A DNA stretch of 40,758 bases from an uncultured Bacteroides sp. (GTDB lineage: Bacteria > Bacteroidota > Bacteroidia > Bacteroidales > Bacteroidaceae), in the NCBI GenBank assembly GCA_947646015.1, contig CANSEY010000034.1:1-40758 (forward strand), written 5' to 3'. The notes below the pieces were generated by a model. It had not been told where the DNA came from and made no database searches. It saw nothing but the letters and a program-made list of their open reading frames with translations. Both the position numbers and the translations under genes were made by a program. This document shows, piece after piece, positions 1-7,144 of this stretch (position 1 is its first letter; every line of letters starts with the position of its first letter).

Positions 1-2
1 AT

Positions 3-47
3 TTGCCTCATATCATGAATGGGGATATGGAGGAACTTATGAAATAA
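3..47 (+). CDS. C-terminal end of an upstream gene (partial)
   Basis: One frame is open from the window edge to a TAA at 45-47 and encodes LPHIMNGDMEELMK. It stops five bases before the -7 promoter box of the next gene, where the end of an upstream gene would be expected. Too short to identify, and it could be a chance frame. Confidence 0.3.
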   Translation: MPHIMNGDMEELMK

Positions 48-51
48 AAAG

Positions 52-59
52 TATCTTTG
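52..59 (+). promoter_or_regulatory. -7 box TATCTTTG of the GNAT gene
   Basis: TATCTTTG matches the Bacteroidota TAnnTTTG -7 element. It overlaps a possible TTG start at 57, which rules that start out and supports the ATG at 78. Confidence 0.6.
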
Positions 60-77
60 TCCTCAAACAATATATGT

Positions 78-605
78 ATGAAATTTATAATTGAATCCGG
101 TTCCCTAACCGATATTGACGAATTGGAGAAACTATACGATGAATTGAATGACCATTTATCGGCTACAACCAATTATCCCGGATGGATAAAGGGGATTTAT
201 CCGGTTCGTGAAAATGCCGTTGCCGGTGTGAACAATCAGAGTCTGTTTGTTGCCAGATGTGGCGGGAGGATAGCCGGTTCTGTCATTTTAGACCATCAGC
301 CGGAAGAGGCTTATGAGAATATCCGATGGAAAGTAGAGGCAGATTACAGTCGTATTTTTGTAGTACGTACTTTTGTTGTTCATCCATCTTTCCTGCAAAT
401 GGGAGTTGGTCGGGCATTGATAGATTATTCACTGGAGCTGGCTGTAAATTCAGGAATGAAATCCATCCGGCTGGACGTCTATGAGAAGAACTTTCCTGCT
501 ATCTCATTATACAAAAAATGTGGATTCGAATACATTGATACCGTAGATTTGGGGTTGAGGCATTACGGACTGGATTGGTTCAAGTTGTATGAGAAGGTTA
601 TTTGA
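78..605 (+). CDS. GNAT-family N-acetyltransferase
   Basis: The protein has about 175 residues and the single-domain GNAT fold, so it probably transfers an acetyl group from acetyl-CoA to a small molecule or protein amine in the cytoplasm. The acetyl-CoA loop is visible in VHPSFLQMGVGRALIDYSLE (Q/RxxGxG/A type). The C-terminal part, RLDVYEKNFPAISLYKKCGF, is the usual beta5-alpha4 region with the N-x-x-A-x-x-L-Y motif. The frame can be opened seven codons earlier at a TTG, but that codon lies inside the promoter box, so the ATG at 78 is preferred. A strong hairpin terminator follows at 627-680. The substrate cannot be read from the sequence. Confidence 0.85.
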   Translation: MKFIIESGSLTDIDELEKLYDELNDHLSATTNYPGWIKGIYPVRENAVAGVNNQSLFVARCGGRIAGSVILDHQPEEAYENIRWKVEADYSRIFVVRTFVVHPSFLQMGVGRALIDYSLELAVNSGMKSIRLDVYEKNFPAISLYKKCGFEYIDTVDLGLRHYGLDWFKLYEKVI

Positions 606-626
606 ACTGTTATAATGACATAAAAT

Positions 627-680
627 GGAAGCTCCGATAGGATCTATGAAGCATAGATTTTGTTGGAGCTTCCTTTTTAT
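627..680 (+). terminator. Rho-independent terminator of the GNAT gene
   Basis: Stem GGAAGCTCC (627-635) pairs with GGAGCTTCC (665-673), with a second nested stem ATCTATG/CATAGAT inside, followed by TTTTTAT. The IS element begins at the next base, and its target duplication is made of the last two stem bases plus the T-tract. Confidence 0.85.
672..680. repeat. Left 9-bp target-site duplication (CCTTTTTAT)
   Basis: Identical to 2026-2034 and directly abutting the left inverted repeat. Confidence 0.92.
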
Positions 681-719
681 GGCACTGTCCATCATTTTGT
701 GTAAATAGAAAACTTCAGG
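681..719 (+). repeat. Left terminal inverted repeat of the IS256-family element
   Basis: Matches the complement of 1988-2025 with a one-base gap and several mismatches near the tip. The inner 18 bases are identical. Confidence 0.88.
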
Positions 720-728
720 ATTCAGGTT

Positions 729-1934
729 TTATACTTGAATCCTGTTTTCAAATATAGTGATAAATTGGTTAAAAATCAACGCCCAATTCCAAATTGGTTG
801 ATACCATTTCTTTTCAATTTCTGTAATAGCCAGATAAACAGACTTTTTCAGTGCATCATCATTTGGGAATGATAGCTTGTTTTTGGTATACTTTCTAATT
901 TTTCCATTCAGATTTTCAATAAGATTGGTTGTATATATGATTTTTCTAATTTCCACAGGGAAGTCAAAGAATACGGTTAATTCTTCCCAGTTATTTCTCC
1001 ATGAGCGTATTGCATAAGGATATTTACTACCCCACTTTTGTTCAAAGTTATCCAACTCCATTTTTGCAGCTTCTTTCGTGGGTGCATTATAGATGTTCTT
1101 CAAGTCGGAAGTGAACTCCTTCTTTTCTTTCCAAACCACATACCGACAAGAGTTTCTGATTTGATGTACCACACATATTTGGGTGGTAGAGGAGGGAAAC
1201 ACACTCTTGATGGTTTCTGTAAATCCATTCAGATTGTCAGTAACCGTAACTAGTATATTTTCTACGCCACGGGCTTTGAGATCTGTTAATACGCCCATCC
1301 AGAAAGCGGCACTCTCATTTTTACCAACCCACATACCCAATACCTCTTTCAAGCCATCCTTGTTCAGACCTACGCATAAATAAACAGTCTTGTTGATAAC
1401 TTTACCATTTTCCCTAACCTTGAACACGATGCCATCCATCCAGACAATCATGTATAAGCTCTCCAGAGGACGATTCTGCCACTCTGAGGCAGCCTGGCTA
1501 ACCTTATTGGTGATAATAGAGATAGCAGAAGTGGAGAGGTTAATACCATATATCTCCTGCATTTCCGATTCAATGTCGGATACACTCATACCTTTGGCAT
1601 AAAGAGAAATAACAAGACGTTCAATAGATAAGCCACGGGATTGATGCTTAGGAACTACAACAGGCTCAAATTCACCTTCTCTATCACGGGGAACCTGAAT
1701 AACAGATTCACCCATCTCGGTTTGAATCTGCTTCTTATAGTTGCCATTGCGTGAGTTGCCACTATGATCTCCTTGATTGGAGTGCTTTTCATAACCTAAA
1801 TGGTTGTCCATTTCAGCTTCCAGCATTTGCTCATAAACACGAGTATGAAGCTCTTTCATGAAAGTCGTAACATCTTCACCTGTCTTAAACTGAGACAGAA
1901 ACTCTTTACTTAAAAATTCTTTGGGAATGTCCAT
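729..1934 (-). CDS. IS256-family (mutator-type) transposase
   Basis: This 401-residue protein is the full length expected for IS256-family transposases, which move the element by a DDE mechanism. The catalytic triad can be placed at D167 (VWMDGIVF), D233 (VTDNLNGF) and E340 (TTNLIENLNGKIRK). The family's C/H signature follows the second Asp at C254/H257 (QICVVHQIRN). The N-terminal segment with NHLGYEKH and SRNGNYKK is the usual DNA-binding region. The start at 1934 lies about 90 bases inside the right inverted repeat. The frame is uninterrupted, so the protein is probably active. Confidence 0.95.
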   Translation of the reverse strand: MDIPKEFLSKEFLSQFKTGEDVTTFMKELHTRVYEQMLEAEMDNHLGYEKHSNQGDHSGNSRNGNYKKQIQTEMGESVIQVPRDREGEFEPVVVPKHQSRGLSIERLVISLYAKGMSVSDIESEMQEIYGINLSTSAISIITNKVSQAASEWQNRPLESLYMIVWMDGIVFKVRENGKVINKTVYLCVGLNKDGLKEVLGMWVGKNESAAFWMGVLTDLKARGVENILVTVTDNLNGFTETIKSVFPSSTTQICVVHQIRNSCRYVVWKEKKEFTSDLKNIYNAPTKEAAKMELDNFEQKWGSKYPYAIRSWRNNWEELTVFFDFPVEIRKIIYTTNLIENLNGKIRKYTKNKLSFPNDDALKKSVYLAITEIEKKWYQPIWNWALIFNQFITIFENRIQV

Positions 1935-1986
1935 AAAATCTTATTTTTACAAAGTTAATACATAAATAAAAAAACTACGAGAAGAA

Positions 1987-2025
1987 TCCCGTAGTTTTCT
2001 ATTTACACAATCAGATAGATAGTCC
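1987..2025 (-). repeat. Right terminal inverted repeat of the IS256-family element
   Basis: Complement of the left repeat. A hairpin AAAACTACG/CGTAGTTTT (about 1970-1999) overlaps its inner edge. Confidence 0.88.
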
Positions 2026-2034
2026 CCTTTTTAT
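2026..2034. repeat. Right 9-bp target-site duplication (CCTTTTTAT)
   Basis: Identical copy of 672-680. Confidence 0.92.
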
Positions 2035-2061
2035 AATGAATATGGCATTTATTCCGAAGAT

Positions 2062-2784
2062 TTAAATAATACTTTTTTTCATTTCAAAAACAATGTCCTT
2101 GATACATACATTTTCTGATAGATTCAGTAAATATCGGATCGTATTTAGTAAATCATCGGGTTGTACCATTTCTTCATCTTTAAAAGGAGTTCCAGCTTTT
2201 TTCGCCATTTCAGTATTCACCCATCCGGGGCAAAGGGTCGTAACACGTATTCCCAATGGCGCTAACTCACGGTACAGAGACTCTGCCAATCCGAGAAATG
2301 CGAATTTGGTGGAGCCATAAATACCTCCATCAGCAAAACCATATTTGGCGGCACGGGATGCAATATTAAATATGTATCCGTTTTTCTGCGCTTTCATTAT
2401 CTCTGTCACCGTTTTCAGTATTCCATATTGAGCGATGACATTTATTTCTATGATCTTCCTGAAGTTATCCACAGATTCGCTTAGAGAGCCGTCCATAAAC
2501 ATGGCGGCTGCATTCACCAAGATATCGACGGTGCCATATTTTTGATGGATGTTTTTTATTTCAGTATCTACCTTTGTACAGTCTGTGATGTCCAACGGCA
2601 ATACAATAGGTTCTTGTACATTTTTGTCCGACAGCATGATTTCATCATGCACTTTCTCTAAGTTCTGCCTGTTTCGGGCTATCAATACCACCCGATAACC
2701 ATCCTTTGCCAAACCTGCTGCAATGACAGCTCCAATACCTTGACTTGCTCCTGTAATAATAGCTAATCCTTTTTGCTTTTCCAT
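2062..2784 (-). CDS. Short-chain dehydrogenase/reductase (SDR)
   Basis: A 240-residue classical SDR, the normal length for the family, predicted to be a cytoplasmic NAD(P)(H)-dependent oxidoreductase. The nucleotide-binding TGASQGIG is at residues 11-18 and the structural NAA motif at 91-93. The catalytic tetrad is N115, S143, Y156 and K160 (GGIYGSTK). FabG-like reductases look similar, but nothing nearby indicates fatty acid synthesis, so the substrate is unknown. It converges on the GNAT gene, and the IS element now separates its 3' end from the shared terminator. No clear -7 box was seen between it and the unit at 2846-3053, so readthrough from there is possible. Confidence 0.9.
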   Translation of the reverse strand: MEKQKGLAIITGASQGIGAVIAAGLAKDGYRVVLIARNRQNLEKVHDEIMLSDKNVQEPIVLPLDITDCTKVDTEIKNIHQKYGTVDILVNAAAMFMDGSLSESVDNFRKIIEINVIAQYGILKTVTEIMKAQKNGYIFNIASRAAKYGFADGGIYGSTKFAFLGLAESLYRELAPLGIRVTTLCPGWVNTEMAKKAGTPFKDEEMVQPDDLLNTIRYLLNLSENVCIKDIVFEMKKSII

Positions 2785-2811
2785 AACCTGAAGTTTAAAT
2801 GAGTTTATAAA

Positions 2812-3027
2812 TTATGATGTAAGAAATACAGTGACGGTATAGGGACAAAAAAGAAGCCTCGGAATATTCCAAGGCTTCTTACTAATTATATGTTTTAGCA
2901 CATTCTGTTTGATTTCTTCGGCGCAACCGTAGCAGACAAGGCTAATTCCTTTGAATTTTGCCCTTTCCCTATGAATGCGTTGTAATATAGGGAAATCAAA
3001 AATGTCTGTGTGTTTAGACTGTTCCAT
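2812..3027 (-). CDS. Possible small protein, or part of a small RNA unit
   Basis: A 72-codon frame starts with ATG at 3027 (MEQSKHTDIFDF...) and contains a CYGC pair. It has its own -7 box at 3046-3053. I do not recognise the protein. The hairpin terminator at 2846-2880 lies inside its last third, so a complete coding message would have to read through the terminator. That makes a short non-coding or attenuated transcript of about 190 nt (about 3040 to 2846) at least as likely as a protein. The earlier in-frame ATG at 3048 falls within the promoter box. Confidence 0.3.
   Translation of the reverse strand: MEQSKHTDIFDFPILQRIHRERAKFKGISLVCYGCAEEIKQNVLKHIISKKPWNIPRLLFCPYTVTVFLTS
2846..2880 (-). 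terminator. Strong hairpin terminator, minus strand
   Basis: Read on the minus strand, AAGAAGCCT pairs with AGGCTTCTT, extended inward by GGAA/TTCC, and is followed by a run of T and then GTCCC. Confidence 0.75.
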
Positions 3028-3045
3028 TAGTTGCGATTTCATTTG

Positions 3046-3053
3046 CAAAAGTA
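3046..3053 (-). promoter_or_regulatory. -7 box TACTTTTG, minus strand
   Basis: Matches TAnnTTTG. With the terminator at 2846 it defines a short stand-alone unit of about 190 nt. Confidence 0.5.
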
Positions 3054-3102
3054 GGCATATCTTGTTGAATAAGAAAGTATTTCGCCCCGAAAATAATGAT
3101 GG

Positions 3103-3840
3103 TTATCTACTTAAATACTTATTGATACATCTCCGGTCCCAATTTATCCCTCGCTTTACAATTTTGGCCGGAATGCCTGCAATGATTACATTCGGCTCAT
3201 TAAATTCTTTTGTTACAATACTTCCCCAACCAACGATACTGTTGTCCGCTATCTTCACATTCTTGCCAATCTTGCTATCTTTCCCTATCCATACATGCTT
3301 GCCGATTTCTATGCTCTTGGCAAAATTGATCGGTTCACCCTTTAAATCTGTTATTGTATGTGCATCGGTACACCATATATCAATTCCCCAGCTTAACTGA
3401 CTGTCATCTCCAATGCTAACATACGAGTCATCTTCCTGCAAATACAATGTAACCCCATTGATTACAACGCGGTTTCCGATATCTATCCGGCAATTGTTGG
3501 CTGTTCTTGAAACACCGGCACCCAGTCCCGGCAGCTGCCCGATGATCAGCTTCAATCCCGTCATGCCTAATATGGTAGAATATCGTAAGATGATCGTTCC
3601 TATATTTACGATATTATTATCCCCTTTTACGATCAAAAGAAATCCGTTGCTGAGCAACAATTCCTCCGCACTCTCTTCAGTGTCGAAATACATTGAGATA
3701 TGATTGTTATTTCCTGTGATTGTAATGTTAGCCTGATTAATAATCTTATTGAATTTATCATTTAGAGAAGAAACGCAATCAATTCTGTTGTGTGGGAATA
3801 TTAATGTAAATTCATTGTTCTGTCCGATAATCTGTTCCAT
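3103..3840 (-). CDS. Left-handed beta-helix (hexapeptide repeat) acyltransferase
   Basis: This 245-residue protein is mostly imperfect hexapeptide repeats, visible as IEIGKHVWIGKDSKIGKNVKIADNSIVGWGSIV, which fold as a left-handed beta-helix. WCTDAHTI near residue 155 holds the catalytic-type His of the sugar O-acetyltransferase group, and the IIAGIPAKIVKRG ending is the standard C-terminal signature. Such enzymes usually acetylate sugars of capsules or lipopolysaccharide using acetyl-CoA. No glycan biosynthesis genes lie beside it, so the role is inferred from the family. The first 60 residues are less repetitive. The gene has its own promoter (3900-3907) and a small hairpin in its leader (CGTATC/GATACG, 3866-3882). 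Confidence 0.85.
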   Translation of the reverse strand: MEQIIGQNNEFTLIFPHNRIDCVSSLNDKFNKIINQANITITGNNNHISMYFDTEESAEELLLSNGFLLIVKGDNNIVNIGTIILRYSTILGMTGLKLIIGQLPGLGAGVSRTANNCRIDIGNRVVINGVTLYLQEDDSYVSIGDDSQLSWGIDIWCTDAHTITDLKGEPINFAKSIEIGKHVWIGKDSKIGKNVKIADNSIVGWGSIVTKEFNEPNVIIAGIPAKIVKRGINWDRRCINKYLSR

Positions 3841-3899
3841 ATCATTAATACTTGTGGGTTATATCCGTATCTTTTTGATACGACTTTTATTTCATTCCT

Positions 3900-3907
3900 C
3901 AAATGTA
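3900..3907 (-). promoter_or_regulatory. -7 box TACATTTG of the acyltransferase
   Basis: TAnnTTTG match about 60 bases upstream of the ATG at 3840. Confidence 0.55.
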
Positions 3908-4003
3908 CGAAAAAGAATAAACTAAAACTCATTCGATAGTCCTTTTTCTTAGCTTGTGTTCTCGTGGCGATTTCTAAAGGCTTTCTATACTATATTTATT
4001 AAC

Positions 4004-4150
4004 TTCGTTGCCTGATATTTATTCGTGCCACTATAGTGGTACGCAAGAGTAACTATAGTTCCCTTTGTGTTCTATTATAGTAGTCCGCAAGGGAAACTAT
4101 AGTGGTACGAACTAATTATAGGACTAAAAATATAAATATCAGGGAAGGAA
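4004..4150. repeat. 22-bp-period NTATAG palindromic array (copy A)
   Basis: NTATAG hexamers start at 4031, 4053, 4075 and 4097, exactly 22 bp apart. CGCAAG follows 11 bases after the first and third. The array is mirror-symmetric: TTCGTGCCACTATAG (4022-4036) complements CTATAGTGGTACGAA (4097-4111) at 14 of 15 positions. An outer stem CCTGATATTTAT (4011-4022) pairs perfectly with 4132-4143. It aligns unit by unit with 34332-34423. Confidence 0.85.
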
Positions 4151-4355
4151 CCGGTTAGTTATTCGGGCTTTTTTCATAATGCTTTTAACCGGTTATCGGA
4201 TTCTGATAATGAGCGTTATAAAACAAGTTTTTCGGTTTAAATTCTGTTTTTTCATTCGAATGATAATACATGATCAACTTGTTTTCGATAGTGTATATTA
4301 TGCAGGATGATGATATAAAAGTAATTATTAGAATTGATTTCTTATTTATTATATA

Positions 4356-4363
4356 TAGCTTTG
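4356..4363 (+). promoter_or_regulatory. -7 box TAGCTTTG of the alpha/beta hydrolase
   Basis: TAnnTTTG match 89 bases upstream of the ATG at 4452. Confidence 0.5.
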
Positions 4364-4451
4364 TAACTTATAAAAACAGAGAAGGTATATTTGAAATAAA
4401 AGTTTTACAATAAATAGTAGTGTATACAAAATAAATATCCGGCGAATCACT

Positions 4452-5186
4452 ATGTGCAGAATAATCATCTTATTAATTTCATTGACACTATTAGTACAAT
4501 GTTTTTCACAAACAGAGTTTACTACTTGTCTGTTTGACATATCCAGAAACAGAGTGATACCGATAGCGGTTTATCAGCCGCAGAAAGTAAATTCAAAAAC
4601 GAAGGTTATCATATTCAGCCACGGCTATGATGGGAATAAAAACAGTAAGTCGAACCAAACCTATTCCTACCTGACACGTTTTCTTTCACAAAAAGGTTTT
4701 TATGTGATTAGTATACAACATGAATTGTCCGATGATCCTCTTTTAGCGATGGAAGGCGATTTCATGCAGACCCGTATGCCGAATTGGGAACGAGGAACCG
4801 ACAATATACTTTTTACCATTCAGGAATTTAAAAAATTGAAACCACAATTGAATTGGAGCGAACTCATCTTGATGGGGCATTCTAATGGAGGGGATATGAC
4901 AATGCTGTTTGCCACTAAGTACCCGCAGTTGATCAGTAAGGCTATATCTATGGATCATCGCAGAATGATCATGCCCAGAACGTTGAAGCCACGTCTGTAT
5001 ACATTAAGAGGATGTGACTATGAGGCGGATGCGGGAGTTCTGCCTACCGGACAGGAGCAGGAACAATTCAGAATGAAAGTAGTGAAACTGGATGGAGTTA
5101 CACATAGCAATATGGGTGAGAATGGAACGGCGGAACAGCATGACCTCATCAATCAGCATATCTGCAAATTTCTGACGGAAAGATAA
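4452..5186 (+). CDS. Secreted alpha/beta hydrolase (dienelactone-hydrolase/lipase-like)
   Basis: A 244-residue protein with an N-terminal signal sequence (hydrophobic residues 3-15, ending near CFSQ at 17-20), so it is probably periplasmic or envelope-bound. LVQC could be a weak lipobox. The nucleophile elbow is MGHSNGGDM with S144, the oxyanion HG is at 57-58 (FSHGYDG), and H218 (VTHSNMG) is the likely catalytic His. The acid is D189 or D193. The layout resembles dienelactone-hydrolase/cutinase-like esterases, but the ester substrate is unknown. It is a single gene with its own promoter, about 95 bases ahead of the MATE gene, which has its own. Confidence 0.8.
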   Translation: MCRIIILLISLTLLVQCFSQTEFTTCLFDISRNRVIPIAVYQPQKVNSKTKVIIFSHGYDGNKNSKSNQTYSYLTRFLSQKGFYVISIQHELSDDPLLAMEGDFMQTRMPNWERGTDNILFTIQEFKKLKPQLNWSELILMGHSNGGDMTMLFATKYPQLISKAISMDHRRMIMPRTLKPRLYTLRGCDYEADAGVLPTGQEQEQFRMKVVKLDGVTHSNMGENGTAEQHDLINQHICKFLTER

Positions 5187-5243
5187 CTAAAGCATCATTT
5201 CTATTTTATCCGGCAGTTTTAAACCGAAAGCCTGTTTTTCTTG

Positions 5244-5251
5244 TAACTTTG
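5244..5251 (+). promoter_or_regulatory. -7 box TAACTTTG of the MATE gene
   Basis: TAnnTTTG match 29 bases upstream of the ATG at 5280. Confidence 0.6.
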
Positions 5252-5279
5252 CAGCCGATTTTAGAAAAAGAAGTTTGGA

Positions 5280-6653
5280 ATGAACAATAAATACGAAGAA
5301 CGGCTGGGAACAGAACGTATGTTACCGCTTGTTTTCAAGATGGCACTCCCGGCAGTGGCTGCACAATTTGTCAATCTGCTTTATAGCATTGTGGACCGTA
5401 TATACATCGGGCATATTCCGGGAATTGGCACCGATGCGCTGGCGGGTGTAGGGGTGACTACCTCTCTCATTATACTGATTTCTTCTTTTTCGGCAATTGT
5501 CGGCGGCGGTGGTGCTCCGCTGGCTGCCATTGCACTCGGACAGGGCGACCGTGTACGAGCCGGAAAGATATTGGGAAACGGGTTTGTTCTGCTGATATTG
5601 TTTACTTTGCTGACTTCTGTCATCGCATATACTTTTATGGAACCTATTCTCCTCTTTACAGGAGCTTCGGAAAACACCTTGGAATATGCGGTTGACTATC
5701 TTTCCATTTATCTCTTGGGAACGATATTTGTCGAAATATCCACAGGGTTGAATAGCTTTATCAACGCACAAGGACGTCCTGCCATTGCCATGTTTTCAGT
5801 TCTGATCGGAGCCTTATTGAACATCATTCTTGATCCTATTTTTATTTTCTGGTTTGACATGGGCGTGAAAGGTGCTGCTTTGGCTACGGTACTTTCCCAA
5901 GCGTGCAGTGCGGTGTGGGTGGTAAGTTTCCTTTTTTCCCGACGTGCCTCTCTGCCTTTGGAGAAACGATATATGGGACTGGACCGGAAAATTATCCTTT
6001 CCATATTAGCTTTAGGAGTATCCCCTTTCATTATGGCAAGTACGGAGAGTCTGGTTGGGTTTGTCCTCAATAGCAGTCTGAAGGAGTTCGGAGATATCTA
6101 CATCAGCGCATTGACGATTCTGCAAAGTTCGATGCAGTTTGCCAGTGTACCGTTGACCGGATTTGCGCAAGGATTCGTTCCGATTATAAGTTATAACTTC
6201 GGGCATGGTGACAAGCAGCGTGTGAAAGATTGCTTCCGTATTGTATTGGTAACTATGTTTTCCTTCAACTTGATATTGATGCTTTTCATGATTCTTTTCC
6301 CTTCGACGGTTGCGTCTGCTTTCACCAGTGATGCAAGACTGATAGAAACCGTACGTTGGACAATGCCCGTTTTCTTGGGTGGCATGACCATCTTCGGCTT
6401 GCAACGTGCCTGTCAGAATATGTTCGTTGCATTGGGGCAGGCCCGAATCTCTATCTTCATTGCTCTGTTGCGTAAAGCTATCCTGTTGATTCCGCTGGCG
6501 TTAATTTTGCCGAACTTTATGGGAGTAACCGGAGTGTATGCAGCTGAGGCTATATCTGACGCGACTGCGGCCATCTGCTGTACGTTGTTGTTCTTTTGGC
6601 AGTTCCCTAAAATTTTGGGAAAGATTAAAGGTAATACTTTGCGTGTGGAGTAA
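5280..6653 (+). CDS. MATE-family multidrug/metabolite efflux transporter
   Basis: The 457-residue length and about twelve hydrophobic segments fit MATE exporters of the inner membrane, which expel cationic drugs or metabolites using a Na+ or H+ gradient. The N-terminus LPLVFKMALPAVAAQFVNLLYSIVDRIYIG and the following GTDALAGVGV are characteristic. The second half repeats the pattern from SSLKEFGDIYISALTILQS, and FAQGFVPIISYNFG is the family's internal motif. The sequence is closest in feel to the MepA/DinF side rather than NorM, but the substrate cannot be assigned. No adjacent regulator is visible. Confidence 0.92.
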   Translation: MNNKYEERLGTERMLPLVFKMALPAVAAQFVNLLYSIVDRIYIGHIPGIGTDALAGVGVTTSLIILISSFSAIVGGGGAPLAAIALGQGDRVRAGKILGNGFVLLILFTLLTSVIAYTFMEPILLFTGASENTLEYAVDYLSIYLLGTIFVEISTGLNSFINAQGRPAIAMFSVLIGALLNIILDPIFIFWFDMGVKGAALATVLSQACSAVWVVSFLFSRRASLPLEKRYMGLDRKIILSILALGVSPFIMASTESLVGFVLNSSLKEFGDIYISALTILQSSMQFASVPLTGFAQGFVPIISYNFGHGDKQRVKDCFRIVLVTMFSFNLILMLFMILFPSTVASAFTSDARLIETVRWTMPVFLGGMTIFGLQRACQNMFVALGQARISIFIALLRKAILLIPLALILPNFMGVTGVYAAEAISDATAAICCTLLFFWQFPKILGKIKGNTLRVE

Positions 6654-6730
6654 TCATTTCTTTATAATTTGTTTTTTACTTCACAGATATGCCCAGCATT
6701 ACGGTTGTATTCTGACTGTTATCTCTCTCT

Positions 6731-6949
6731 TTATCTCATTTCCTGTGCGTAAATGTTGATGGCTCGTAGTGCCTTTGAAATCTCAGTCGGGGTGATGTCC
6801 TGACATTCTATTCTTAATACTTTCTCCCAGTCCTCCATATCTACATTCCATTTGTAGATTTGGGGACATAGGGTGAAAAGAGCCGCGATATGTTTTATAT
6901 CCCGTGCATTCCTTATTGAGGTTCGGAAAATGAGTATTTGCCCTTCCAT
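6731..6949 (-). CDS. Small conserved protein of unknown function
   Basis: A 72-residue cytoplasmic protein (MEGQILIFRTSIRNARDIK...). The predicted alternation of strand and helix (ILIFRTSI, ARDIKHIAALF, IYKWNVDMEDWEKVLRIEC, PTEISKALRAIN) resembles a ferredoxin-like/HMA-type fold, but the CxxC metal site is absent, so it is not a classical copper chaperone. A frame start four codons earlier is a TTG. The ATG at 6949 is preferred because the -7 box at 6980-6987 lies 31 bases upstream. It converges on the MATE gene. I do not know its function. Confidence 0.7.
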   Translation of the reverse strand: MEGQILIFRTSIRNARDIKHIAALFTLCPQIYKWNVDMEDWEKVLRIECQDITPTEISKALRAINIYAQEMR

Positions 6950-6979
6950 AGTTGCTATCAATTACTTTTGTTTACCTTG

Positions 6980-6987
6980 CAAAGGTA
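6980..6987 (-). promoter_or_regulatory. -7 box TACCTTTG of the small protein gene
   Basis: TAnnTTTG match on the minus strand, 31 bases from the ATG. Confidence 0.6.
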
Positions 6988-7018
6988 GGCTTAAAAAGGC
7001 TTCGATATAGAATTATTC

Positions 7019-7086
7019 GACGAATGCCGTGATTACTCATGACGAATGAAGTAATTTGGGAGACTAACTATAGGGCACTTGTATAG
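7019..7086. repeat. Short direct repeat, 22-bp spacing (weak)
   Basis: GACGAATG occurs at 7019-7026 and 7041-7048 (22 bp apart) with a degenerate third copy GACTAACT at 7062. It lies upstream of the small protein promoter. A CTATAG follows at 7068, but without the 22-bp phase of the other arrays. Confidence 0.4.
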
Positions 7087-7144
7087 TTGTCCTTCTCCAT
7101 TTAAAATCTTTATCCGGATATGGCGATGCCCCATACATCGTCTT

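Larger units (their letters stand above)
681..2025 (-). mobile_element. Intact IS256-family insertion sequence, 1345 bp
   Basis: The element has one transposase gene, imperfect inverted ends and a 9-bp direct repeat of the target (CCTTTTTAT at 672-680 and 2026-2034). IS256-family elements are about 1.2-1.5 kb and duplicate 8-9 bp, which fits. The ends read GGCACTGTCC on the left and GGACTATCT as the complement of the right, and both continue into the shared 18-mer TTGTGTAAATAGAAAACT. Each end also carries a small hairpin just inside the repeat (about 714-745 and 1970-1999), which may limit transcription into or out of the element. The intact frame and matching duplications suggest a recent insertion. 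The exact ISfinder name was not determined. Confidence 0.93.
3841..4451. other. Gene-free divergent intergenic region with palindromic array
   Basis: No credible gene in about 610 bases. It holds the minus-strand promoter at 3900, the 22-bp-period array at 4004-4150, two AACCGGTT palindromes (4149-4156 and 4187-4194), AT-rich filler and the plus-strand -7 box at 4356. Confidence 0.7.

Noticed and set aside
1038-1602. Plus-strand frames inside the transposase gene
   Set aside because: They are antisense shadows of the transposase with no family pattern or start signals.
5322-6404. Minus-strand frames inside the MATE gene
   Set aside because: Composition is that of the reverse strand of membrane-protein codons; no recognisable domain.
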